DNA of 64,000 nt, taken from contig CBFFRP010000363.1 in NCBI GenBank assembly GCA_965644295.1, forward strand, positions 558,001 through 622,000. The letters are read 5' to 3'. The notes below the pieces were generated by a model. That model was not told the origin of the DNA, made no database searches, and worked only from the letters and a program-made list of their open reading frames with translations. The translations under genes and the position numbers were made by a program. Of the stretch, positions 38,510 through 49,082 are shown piece by piece (within the stretch, counting starts at the first letter, position 1; every line of letters begins with the position of its first letter). This stretch comes from Paraphysomonas bandaiensis. Its lineage: Eukaryota; Chrysophyceae.

Positions 38510-38917
38510 ATAAATTTGAATGTGTTGAAATAACTGTAATGCTGATAATAAATTTTATTTTGATTCGACACAGCTGGAATCATGTTTGTTGGTATGTAGA
38601 GGTAGCTGTTGAAATTTTACTATTCATAATTCAAGCATTGAGTGTAAATTACGTTCAGTTAATTGATCCTTTATCATCCTATTATGTCAAACCATGATAT
38701 AATCAAAATTTAAAGCTAGTCTCGCGATAATTTTCATGGAACGAATGTCTGTACTAATACGGGTCATATTAGACTACAGATTTCTAAATCCACATTTATT
38801 CTAAAGTCTGTGCATATTATGTGAGAACGCCATTCAATCCAGCTGGGGTATTGTTTCTACATCGCGCACCACATATGCATGAATGAAATTAAAGGCATAG
38901 CATGTAAAGCTATGTAC
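38510..38917. other. Intergenic, AT-rich
   Basis: The 3' flank of the receptor gene, with an AATAAA-like word near 38548. No gene is seen before the repeat block starts. Confidence 0.45.
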
Positions 38918-39500
38918 CCTCAACAAAGTCGGACTCGCACCTTTTCGTGGTGTTCTGGGGGATAAGTACCGGAGATATTTCTCCGAGAAACTACCGTGAG
39001 CCGCATATATAGTCAGCAGATATCCTTCTGCCCACTCATAGCCAAATGCTTGTGTGGTACAAGGGACACAAATAAGTGTCACTTGTGTAGAAGACGTCGT
39101 TGGGCTCTGACGAATAAACAGGCATCCGGGAATGGGTCCACCTCAAGGGTATCCGGGACAGGGCCCATCAGAAGGGTAGCCGGGGTATTGGACTGCCTGC
39201 TGAAGTCAAGCATCCGGGATGTTCACCTTAAGAACTCAAAAACCTGAAGTCCAGATTTCAGGTATATCAACATTCTGCTTGCTCTATGCGTTTGCTTTGA
39301 GTGATTGATGCTGAGTATGAGTTCATTTTATTCGGTATCTGTGTAATACGTCAAACTTTCCTCATGAATGCATGGCAATGGCAGTGATGTGATTAGACCT
39401 GTCAAGTCTTCTCACACGTCTACTGCCTAGTCTTGGTTTCTCATGACCCAGGTCATTGAGATTATATCAAGGCTCTGGCACTGTTCTCCAAGCAGTGTCA
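38918..39500 (+). repeat. Repeat family B, full-length copy
   Basis: Colinear with 32231-32829 in the opposite orientation, from CTCAACAAAGTCGGACTCGC to CTCCAAGCAGTGTCA. It carries the same Cys-rich frame (KCLCGTRDTNKCHLC; here it stops at NSKT) and the same degenerate CCGGG-containing units. The high similarity to the 32 kb copy suggests fairly recent activity. Confidence 0.88.
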
Positions 39501-39705
39501 CTTGTGTAGATGTCTTTAACCCTGACGAGTAAACAGGCATCCAAGCATGGGACCGCCTGAAGGGTAACCGGGGTAAAGGACTGCCTGCTGAAGTCAAGCA
39601 TCCGGGCTGCTCACCTTAAGGGTCCAAAATCCTGAAGTCAACAGATTTCAGGTATATCAACATTCTGCTTGCTCTATGTGTTTGCTTTCAGTGATAGAGC
39701 TAAAA
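39495..39705 (+). repeat. Partial tandem copy of repeat family B interior
   Basis: Directly after the full copy, the interior segment restarts (GTGTCACTTGTGTAGA, CTGACGAGTAAACAGGCATC, CCGGGCTGCTCACCTTAAG) and ends in TTTGCTTTCAGTGAT. The two copies share a GTGTCA junction, which suggests unequal recombination or template switching. Confidence 0.75.
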
Positions 39706-39770
39706 TGGTTGCACCTTGCTGCTTGCGGTGACGCACAAGTGGCTTTCAAAACGTAAATAGTACATATCAG
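39706..39770 (+). repeat. Hairpin tip motif of repeat family A
   Basis: GGTTGCACCTTGCTGCTTGC, then GACGCACAAG and GTAAATAGTA, match the terminal motif of the 59 kb element and the motif at 58483 with a few changes. Confidence 0.7.
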
Positions 39771-41109
39771 AGATAAGCACTAGTTAGATAAATTGCAATG
39801 CTAAATTGGACCTGTAACTAATATAAAACTTATTAAATGTCTCCAAAAACATGTTCTCTTTACACCTACTACATTACTTATTGCAAATCATATAAAAAAC
39901 ACAACTTAAATCGACATTTTCAAAATTTCACCAGGTTTAGAGCGCTTCTCCAGGTTTGTTCATCACATCAACTTTAAATGAGTCCTGACTCTTTAATGCT
40001 TATTACTAATAATAAGACATTCACTACTTGCTCGTATATCCCCAACGACCGACTTAATATATGCTAAAAAAATTCACGACAATTTCTTCTTTGCTATTGC
40101 AAAATGTTTGCAAACAATCCAACTCGATTTGTCCTTTTCATTCTCTAAATTCGAAATGAATCGGGCACTGAAGTTAACTTTGCTCTACATGTAAACGTTA
40201 ACCTTGCTTATTGAACACGATGCACTTTCAAGTAAGAAATTATAATCATTAATCTGAATACTTTACTACATATTCATGTAACACTTGGTAAATCATCTGT
40301 TCTCAGCAACATCTGTTTATCATATGTTCATCAGCCATTTCTATATCTTACATTATAGTCACGCATCAGTAACTGAAATTAATTCCTTTGTTACTGCAAT
40401 CACCCGTTACACCTATGAGTTGACTTCACTACTAACTCACTTCAATTGCACAATATATATCACATCGTATTGCAGAACTCAACAGTCCTGATGATTTGTT
40501 CTGACTTCCTCAATACTGAATTCTGCGGACACTGGCAAATTATGTTATAACTGTTCAACTCTAACTCTAGGACAATATAAATACGAATGTTGAAAACAAC
40601 TTAGAGTGCTCGCCAGCGGTTTGCTGTTCAGCTTTACAAGCACCACTGTTATAAAACTGTTCACCCTAGTTGTAGTTCGTGATAACAAGGGTCAACCACA
40701 TACGGAATGGTTCCAGAAAACTGTTAGGGGATACACACAATGAACAGACCAGACCGTACTAAGTGGCACGGAATATTATGAAGCCTCTAATTTCCTATAA
40801 AGTGTTGGCATTTATTTGTTGGCAAAATTCCAGCTACCAGCAAAATATAAAAATAACTTATTACATATTATACGTGTATTATAATGGCACTTTAAAAGTA
40901 AGCCAGCAATATATATATATAAACATAGACATAATAATCTCAATAAAACGGATGCCCAGTCACTATAAAACATTTAGATATAGTGTATCACACACAAACT
41001 TACAAAAAATATTTTGCACAGCGAACAACTACATGTGCTTGTGTCAAGTTCACCAGCATTGTCGACACTCTGGTTGTGAATACAGAACGGACACTTAAAT
41101 AACATGTGA
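39771..41109. other. Intergenic with a copy of repeat family A
   Basis: AT-rich. Family A sequence occupies about 40155-40490 (listed separately). No supportable gene. The open frame at 40763-41098 lacks any motif and abuts the 3' end of the large minus-strand gene. Confidence 0.4.
40155..40490 (+). repeat. Dispersed repeat family A, copy 2
   Basis: Same orientation and landmarks as 4398-4740 (ATCTGTTCTCAGCAACATCT, ACTTCAATTGCACAATATAT, TTGCAGAACTCAACAG). Some stretches are nearer to the inverted copy at 58.7-59.1 kb than to copy 1. Confidence 0.75.
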
Positions 41110-44100
41110 CTAAACATCTGACTTCGGTTGGCATGTCGTGAGCTCAATCGCTGATATTTGTGTGTCTGTGTCAACAACAGCATTATTTCGAACGCAAACT
41201 GCGTCGATGCGACCATGCAGTCCTGTGCTGCTCATTTCACCTTTCGTAACATATTCATACTCTTCTTCACTTGAATATTCGTCATCACTATCTTTCTCTC
41301 TGCGATCAATACGGAACTCACGATCAGGGGCTTTTCCTGGCTGTAATGATTGCGTGGAGCGTTGTGAATTTTTAGCGCTATCGGATTCTTTCTCACTCAC
41401 CAAAACACACCACGAGAAGTATAGCTGGAGAACCAGTACACTCATATTTACGACGATTAGGCTCCATCCAACAGCACTGATCATGTCATGACGCACCAAC
41501 TCATACTCAACAACTAGAGCCCCCAAAAATGTGAACATAATCTGGTATTGACCAGTTTCCCCCATGATAGAGTCTACATCTTCTGTGTAGGGCGAACAAT
41601 AGTTGTAAAGCTTCAAGTATCCTAAGGCAAGTAAAATAGAGAGCACAGCTTGTTCTGATGACCCAGGAGCACAAACACTTAATATAGCGGTTAGTACAAG
41701 ACGACGAGTAGTTTCAATGATTTCGAAATACCAACATTGCGGACGATAGGCTTTCCACAAAAACGATAGTCGCTGAACTTCGGCACTTAATATTGGTCGT
41801 TTTGAAACATCCTCTACAGGTCCCTGCTGCAAAGTCGATGTTTGCATTGGATTCGCAGTTTCTACAGCCGTATCAATAGGTGTGATAATTTTTGTAGTAT
41901 CTCTGGACTGTATCTCATCATTATGAATATACAAGAGCGCAAAGTACAAGCACGGTATGCCCACAGGGTATACCAAAATCATAACCGAAGCATATATGAC
42001 ACCGCCATAGTAGAGACCACTATCACACGATATGCTCATATCCGCAGTTAGAAACACATCCGAACTATTATCGTCCTCATCATTCGGGTCAACATTTGTA
42101 CACAAAAACATTTTAAATATAGTTGTCGTGGCAGAAGGAAGTACTAAATAGGTTAAGTAGAAAAATAGATTCAGGTATTTCTCTTTGGCCAAATTGAACG
42201 CTCGCCTTTTGTCGCCCTTTTTCCTGTTTTTGTTCGACTGTATTTGACGTCGTATCCACATATATTCCACAATAAAACAAAGCCATAGAAGACTGCATAG
42301 TGCAATTGGAGTAAGGGTTGTAATTACGAGGGTATCTATGAAAGAAAACGATGCAGCACAGCTCAGTGGAAGAATTCCCATGATATCCAGGTTAACAAAG
42401 TCCAATGCATTCAAAAATCGATTAAAATTGGATGGAAAGTCAATGGCAAGTACAGTTCCGGCTTCAGTAATTATCTGATATGTCGCTACAGCGATTTTAA
42501 TTCGGCCCATCAACTTCGAGACAGACTTTTGCATACTACTCCAGCAATTGTCATCTGATGTCTCATCGGAACTCGCACGGGGTTGGTCTGATCTACTTGC
42601 ACCACTGACATCTCTAGCTTGTGTTGCTGTCCTGGACTTCAATTTCTGGGTTCTACGACGGAAAAAAATACTAGCCGCAGCTAATCCGAAAGCAATAACG
42701 ACAATCAAAATAAACACAAGCGTCTGTGGAGTTAATAGTGCCACACCTTCACATTTCACGCACTCGTCGTTAGACAAAAAGTATCCGCTCGAGCACACTG
42801 CACACAGTACACCTTCACAGCCTCCTGCACAAAGATCATTGCCTGTTGAGTTGCCACCTCTACAGCTGGACTGCAAGGGACACTCCTGCACCGTAGAATG
42901 CGAGGGATATCGGCGCCAGTACCCCTCTTTCACAACTATCTGAGATGCGAAACAGTCTTCTATACCATCGTGAGAGAGGCACTCAGTGCACTCATCGTAT
43001 GCAACCAGATTATACTGGCCTTTTGGACAAACAACACACTCACCCTCGGACAAGTATTCACCTGCTACACATTCCCTCAATCGGAGAGTAGTTGCCGTGG
43101 AGATGTAATACGGAGCACCAATGTTCTCAGGTATCCCTAATAAATTTCCCAGATGGGCTTCAAATCTAACGGTGAGGTTACCACCAGGAGTGCATCGTAC
43201 TCGCAATGAGTCAAAAAAGGCCATTCCTTCGACGACAGGGACTCCACTTCCGACAACATCTGTACCCTCTAAAAGGGGAATTCCCTCACCACATTGCTCA
43301 CTCCCATCTGCGATAGTAGCCACAACTGAAGTGTCATCATCTACCAGCACAGTTTGGTTGTAGTAGTCTAGCAAATGGTACTCCAGTGCAGGAGTCAAGT
43401 CTTGGTCATATACATTCACCATATAAGTTGTAGGACCGACAAGTGTACAAGCCTGGGTCGCACTACGATTCCCATATTTAGCACTATTTCCTACCCATAG
43501 AACAGAAGGGTTATTAAGTCCCGGGGGTTCTGTTGTCATGTCCGAATCCGCAAGCCAATACACAGTGCCTCCCACTGATGCATAATTACTGTCAAATACA
43601 ATAGAATTTAGCTCTTTCTTATTTCCATCAATCGTAAAGCTCTGGTAGTTTTTCAGAGCCTTAAAGAACAATCCAGATCCTCTGGATGCAGTGTTTCTTA
43701 AAATACGGAGTGAGCTATTTGGTTGAACTTCCCATACTTCACTTTCGATGCTCGCTATCGCACCACCAAATATTTCAGCAGAATTACCCATGAGCACGTT
43801 GTCTCCTTCAAATGTTAGTTTAGTTTCTGAGAGGATCATCAACCCACCACCAGTGGTCATCGCGGAATTGGAAGACACATTCGTGCGCGCCAGTTGCATT
43901 TCGTTGGAGCGCGAAACTTGTATACCACCACCCCTGTCGGCATGATTACCATGCACTAGACAGTCACTCATAAGAACAGAGTTGAATTCATCCAATAGTA
44001 CTCCCCCACCATATCCCGCGGCAGTGTTGTCATTAACTTCGGATAAAGAAATATTAACTTTATTGCTGCTCTCAACCGCTATCCCGGCACCCGTGACCGC

Positions 44101-47100
44101 AAGGTTGTTTACAATACTACACCCTGATACAAGTATCTCGCTGAGTAGTGGGAAATCATTGATGCCATTTTCAGATGATATGAGAACACCACCACCTATT
44201 CCTCCAGCCGTGTTGTTCCGAACAATACAGTTTAGTATAGAGACAGCAATATGAGCCATTCCAATGACTAAACCGCCACCATTCGCAAGAGCTCTATTAC
44301 CCTCCACAACCACCTGATCAGTAGGGCGATTAGGAAAAACACCATTATATGACCACAACAGTTTCGTTTAGTATACGTGCAGTGTAATAAATCTAAAAGT
44401 CATACGTTGATAATATCAGAAGGCAGACAACGGACCTGCTGTAAAGTAGTTCCCGTATTGGTACTTCGTAGATAGACTCCCCCTCCAGGACCACTCAAAG
44501 CCGTGTTGTTTCTAATGTGCGTGTTCACTATAATTCCAAACCTGCTATCACGATTTAGCATAATCCCTGCCCCTGTGAACACATCAACAATGTGCAGATG
44601 AAGTACAATGAGACTATACGTAAATGTGTTCGCGTTATACCTGAGTACCCAACGTTCTCTTCTATAACCGTACGTTTAGTAGGATACGACTCCGGAAACA
44701 CTGGAGTGATAGTAAATGTCGCCTCTATCCGGCTATCTGAGTAGTAAACAGCCACAGATGTAGAAGGAATATGCAATGCAGGATAGTTTATCCCTGGGAT
44801 ATTTGCATCATTGACAATAAAGTACAGCTCATTGTTAGCAATAAAGTATATGCTCTCGCTTGATTTCAATGTTACATCCGCATCAAATAAAACAATGAGC
44901 TCTGTTGAGCCATTTACCTCACCGGGTTCAAAATATATATCATCTCCATTCGTGTGCGTGACAACCACTGATTGATAGAACGCTTCACTGTCCGAAATAA
45001 GTAATTGCGAGCTGGAAGACGCGAAATAAAGTCCAGCACCCCAAGATGATGCCCGGTTTTCTTTAATATCACACCCTGCGATCACTGGACGGACAAGAGT
45101 GAAGGCGGTCAATGCACCACCGTAGCTGGCATAGTTTCCGTCAAAGAGGCACTCCACAATGTGGGAGTCCAAGTTGCCATCATACAAACAAACCCCACCA
45201 CCAGAGTACGCTGAGTTAGAGTAAAACTCACAGAACTTGATAGTTGTGTCCGCACCAGAAAGCCCTACAAATAAAGCGCCACCAACCACATCAGCCGTGC
45301 AGTCAACAAAAGTACAGTTCTCGATAAGCAATGACTCAGTATCGGTCCCACACGCCACACCACCCCCACCAGAAGCTGCAGAACATCGAGATAAGTATGA
45401 CCCTGCAACCACCCCACCAGCAACATTGTCAGCGAAGTAGATTCCTCCTCCAAAGTCACCCGCAGAGCAATTGTATATTTGACAGTCCATTATTTTTGGA
45501 GAGGCACTACTCGCCCCAATGTAAACAGCCCCCCCACTCGAAATCTCAGAGATACAAGAATCAAATATTGTGTTCACGATCGAGACCTCGTCTTGATCAT
45601 TTCCAATATACACTCCTCCACCTTCTGAATATGCAGTGCAACGAATGAAAGTGGAGTCAGATATACGAACACCGAGACTCCCTGAGGAAATATGCACACA
45701 GCCGCCTTGCCCAGAAGCATGGCAGTCGCTCATTGTCACGTTTAACAAAGACATCCCATCGTTATCAGCCTGGAAACCCACACATCCTCCATAGGATGAT
45801 ATACCCTCCCCTTCACATGACGTAAACACTGTATTCGAAATGACCATATGCCTGTTGTCATACCCCACGGATAGGCACCCATTGGACATGCCTGCTATCC
45901 CACGATACAAATACGAGTTGTCAATGGTAACATTGTGGTTCGACTGGTATACATACAACATCCCCCCCTTTCCACCTGCATCACATGATCTAAAAAACGT
46001 GCCTGAAATATAGAGTATGTTTCGTGTGCTTACGTAAATGGCTCCCCCATCCTGTCCTGAAGAACAGGACTCAAAATTCACATTATGTACAACAATATCA
46101 TTCTCTTCGTACACAAATACAGCTCCGCCATACTGACCGCATTCACAACGAAAAAATGATGACGTCATAAAAGCGATAGTGCTGTTTAGCATAACCATTA
46201 CGGCACCTCCAGAATCACCAGCTTCACAGCCAAAGAACACACTGTCACTGAAGGTAACATTAGCAACATTGTTGTCTACATATACTCCTCCACCGTCATA
46301 CGTAGCTTGGTTAGTATCGAAGACACAATAGTCACACCTCACTGTCTCTGTATTGTCAGTCAAGTATAGTGCACCCCCTCTATCAGCAAGGTTTGAATCA
46401 AATACTACATGAGAGAGATTCAAAGCACAGTTGCCGTCAAAATATAGAGCACCTCCAAAAGGCGCTTCAAACCCCCGCAAAGTCATATTCGACAACTCTA
46501 ATCGTGGCACAGAAATTAATTCAGAGGAAGATATGCTATGTTCTTCCGTATATGAGTAAGCTATAAATCGCAGATAAGGTTCCGCAACGGCTGTCTCAGA
46601 ATATGCGCCCACAATAGCCGAGCACGAAGTTGATGAGTAACAACCTACACGAAGACAAAGCTCTGAACAACCCTCCGTTGACACGCCGTATACTATCTCC
46701 GATACAACCCCACAGTAGTCATCATTGAACGCCACTTCAGTACCATTCTCGAACAATGAAAATACTGTATCTCCACTGGCAGAGGTTTGTGTATCTCCCG
46801 ACTGGTCACACGAAGTGAATTTAAATACCTCCCCATAGCAGCCTGTTAAGCATGCTTCAGCGTAATTAGTAGTTCCAAAGTCTGTGTCATCTAACACCCC
46901 TGTATCAAGCGGAAACTCCCCTCTAACTGGTTGTGAAGATAAACTTACAAAGCCTTCCCTTGTAACAACAGCACCATTCCCTGTGACAACGATATTGCAG
47001 TGGGGCTCAAGAGTGAGGTCGCCATACTCCGCGCTAAGCGATATATTCTCACTAACGGGAAGTCTTATAGTGCACTCGCCGGTCCCACACGCTTCCAGAC

Positions 47101-47254
47101 ACGACTCCCAGGCGGAGCGCAGGTTGCAGTGACCTGTGTTCGGGGAGCAGAGAGAGGAGTCTGGAGGGGAGTCCACAGAACTATCAACTATGAACTCCAC
47201 TGCACCACACACCACTAATGCTAAAGCTATCGACCAAACACGCAACATATGCAT
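41110..47254 (-). CDS. Giant surface protein: beta-helix repeats plus polytopic membrane domain
   Basis: Three exons (47254-44641, 44572-44436, 44313-41110) give 1,984 residues in frame. A signal peptide (LRVWSIALALVVCGAV) is followed by a Cys-rich region and then about 900 residues of right-handed beta-helix/Pmp-type repeats recognisable by GGAxY/GGGVxx and FxxNxA motifs (for example GGALYFDGNC, SGGAVYIG, AGYGGGVLLDE). After these come a Cys-rich EGF/TNFR-like block (CVVCPKGQYN, CEGVLCAVCSSGYFLSNDECVKC) and a first membrane helix (LVFILIVVIAFGLAAASIFF). A C-terminal domain of about 550 residues has six or more further helices, the signature FLWKAYRPQCWYFEIIETTRR and an acidic tail. Similar beta-helix plus TRP-like polytopic proteins occur in stramenopiles, haptophytes and alveolates. 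Adhesion, mechanosensing or channel activity is possible but unproved. Confidence 0.85.
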
Positions 47255-47582
47255 CAGGGACTCACAGCGAATCTCAGTACTTTAACATCACATGTACTGC
47301 TCACCTCTCTATAACTGCACTGTATCTACACGGTATCTATCTTACGGTACATTATCACAGCACACAGCACCAGAGAGCAGTGCATCGTATCATCCATATG
47401 GTGATGGGATGATTTCTTATGAACTGAGCGGATTATTCCATAGGCATTCCATCGCCCATACACTCCTGCAGTATATATAATACTACTACAGTGATTGAAT
47501 TTTATACATATCTACTACGTATTTTACGGCCTGTTCCGTAAAAGTCTGGCACTCCAGCCGAGTGGGCAGATCAGTGGGAGTG
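47255..47582. other. Upstream region of surface protein; leader of tRNA locus
   Basis: Contains CACGGTATC, TACGGTACA and CTGCAGTATATA words just upstream of the minus-strand gene, in line with the promoter-like composition seen elsewhere. The last 40 bases are the 5' leader of the tRNA transcript and include GGAG (47577-47580), which can pair with CTCC of the anticodon loop. Confidence 0.4.
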
Positions 47583-47662
47583 AGCTGAAGATTCCGGGTT
47601 CGAATCCCGGGTAGGGTTTTCGTGTGCCCTGCTGGCCCAATGGATACGGCGTCAGCCTCCTA
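47583..47662 (+). tRNA. Circularly permuted tRNA-Arg(CCU)
   Basis: The 3' half comes first: A38 (47583), GCTGA (39-43), variable AGATT, T arm CCGGG-TTCGAAT-CCCGG, acceptor strand GTAGGGT and T73 (47618). After 7 linker bases the 5' half follows: acceptor GCCCTGC (47626-47632), TG, D arm GCCC-AATGGATA-CGGC, G26, TCAGC (27-31), C32, T33, anticodon CCT (47659-47661) and A37 (47662). The acceptor strands form 7 pairs (two G-U), and TCAGC/GCTGA is a perfect 5-bp anticodon stem. The halves sum to exactly 73 nt. A box (TGGCCCAATGG) and B box (GGTTCGAATCC) are intact but in reversed order. A20, an arginine identity base, is present. Leader GGAG pairs with CTCC (32-35), leaving 3-nt bulges TGA and TAT on opposite strands; cutting after their second base yields the loop CUCCUAA. 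A helix outside the bulges is weak. Confidence 0.88.
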
Positions 47663-47670
47663 TCTAGCTA

Positions 47671-47679
47671 TTTTTTTTT
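47671..47679 (+). terminator. Pol III T9 terminator of the permuted tRNA
   Basis: A run of nine T lies 8 bases after A37 of the upstream-facing junction, as expected for a single RNA polymerase III transcript that covers both halves. There is no comparable T run between the two halves. Confidence 0.85.
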
Positions 47680-49080
47680 GCACTCTTTGCGTATACTGCT
47701 GTATACACTGATGCCTACCACAGTGATACTGCCTCTTGTTAAAGGGGAGTGTCTGAAGGTATACAGTACCATGCGAGGATAGAACTCTTTTCTTTTGGTG
47801 TCACTGTTAGGGCATCCCTTACAGATTAAGTGACATTAGTAACAGGCGGCGATTTTTGAAGCCACTTATTTCATCTCCTCCCTGAGTTGAAACTGTTCAT
47901 CAGAGTGAACTTCAGAGTCCATATTGCCAATGACAAAGTCTAGTTCAACAGACTTACGGTCGCGTAATTGATACCAAACTATAGAGTTGCTGTTTTTAAG
48001 TAAAGGTACCAGCAGTATGAAAGTATGAAACAGTTGATGAAACGTATAGCAATGAATGTTACTGAAGTGTCACTGAATCTTCAAAAGCCAGTTTTCTGGT
48101 GACATTTTGAGGTACAAAAACGCTGTCAGCAACATCTCACTGAAAATAGTACTGAAAAAATGTTACTAAGTCTATTAGTAATACCCTTATGTGGCTGCAA
48201 CATGACTGGACACATTGTAAACACGAGAGATTCACGAGTCTAACAAACACTGACCACCCATCTTTGAATGTTCTGAAAATGTGTGTATCCAGTATGAACA
48301 AAAAAGAGTAAGCAGATGTCAGGTTTATTGATATCCTGCTCATTCATGCCTTTGCTGTTGCATGATCGGTCCAAATATAAGTTCGCCACATTCATTTTTT
48401 GTATTCGATGACCAATGAGATGTCTTTAACCTTCGTTCTGGATATGTGGTAAAGACAGGGTGATCTGGTCTATTTTGTTTTAAGGAGTGCCCCTCATCAA
48501 GTGGCTGAAGAAATGTTTACTCAGAATTAGGAAGTCTAAAAATGTTGCCAATGGAGTTGTTTCACACATCTGGTTCTAGGCTTATGTTGTTTTCGTGGTC
48601 CTAGAAATGAATTGTGTGGAACAGCCTATTCGTTTTCTACATCGCTATATATATCAGTGTTTACATTTATCATTGACAAAAAGAATGAATTTGTTCCACG
48701 AACAAAAACCCTTCTTAGCAAAGAGAGCAGAGCTCCGTAAACCCACATCTACCCTTCTTTTGACCTGATGAGCAGAAGAGATTGTTTTTCTAGATAAAAA
48801 TCAATTTGATGTCTACATACTGTAATTTTCATATTAAAGGGAGGAATCTGCACTCTAGTACCGAAGTGTTTAGGATAATTCGATTAAAAGTGTTCAAGGT
48901 AGATTCATATATTACGTATTATCTGTCTGAATAATTCTTGTTTTAAAGAAATTGTCAAGTAGTTCAGTAGTATAATGTATAATGATTGCCATAATTCAAT
49001 TTACAGTACTGTAAGCTGTAAGTAGATTAATAAGATATAAGATACGTATCTTTGTTGATCGCGGAAGTACTAAAATAAGA
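47680..49080. other. Intergenic
   Basis: About 1.4 kb with no supportable gene. The open frame at 48137-48343 (minus) has no motif. No further tRNA-like B box was noticed. Confidence 0.4.
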
Positions 49081-49082
49081 TA

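Noticed and set aside
42548-42943. Plus-strand open frames antisense to the surface protein
   Set aside because: They mirror the minus-strand coding sequence, show no motif and often start at non-ATG codons.
47545-47662. Two unrelated truncated tRNA fragments
   Set aside because: The halves complement each other exactly in the acceptor and anticodon stems, sum to 73 nt and share one T9 terminator, which is very unlikely for independent remnants.
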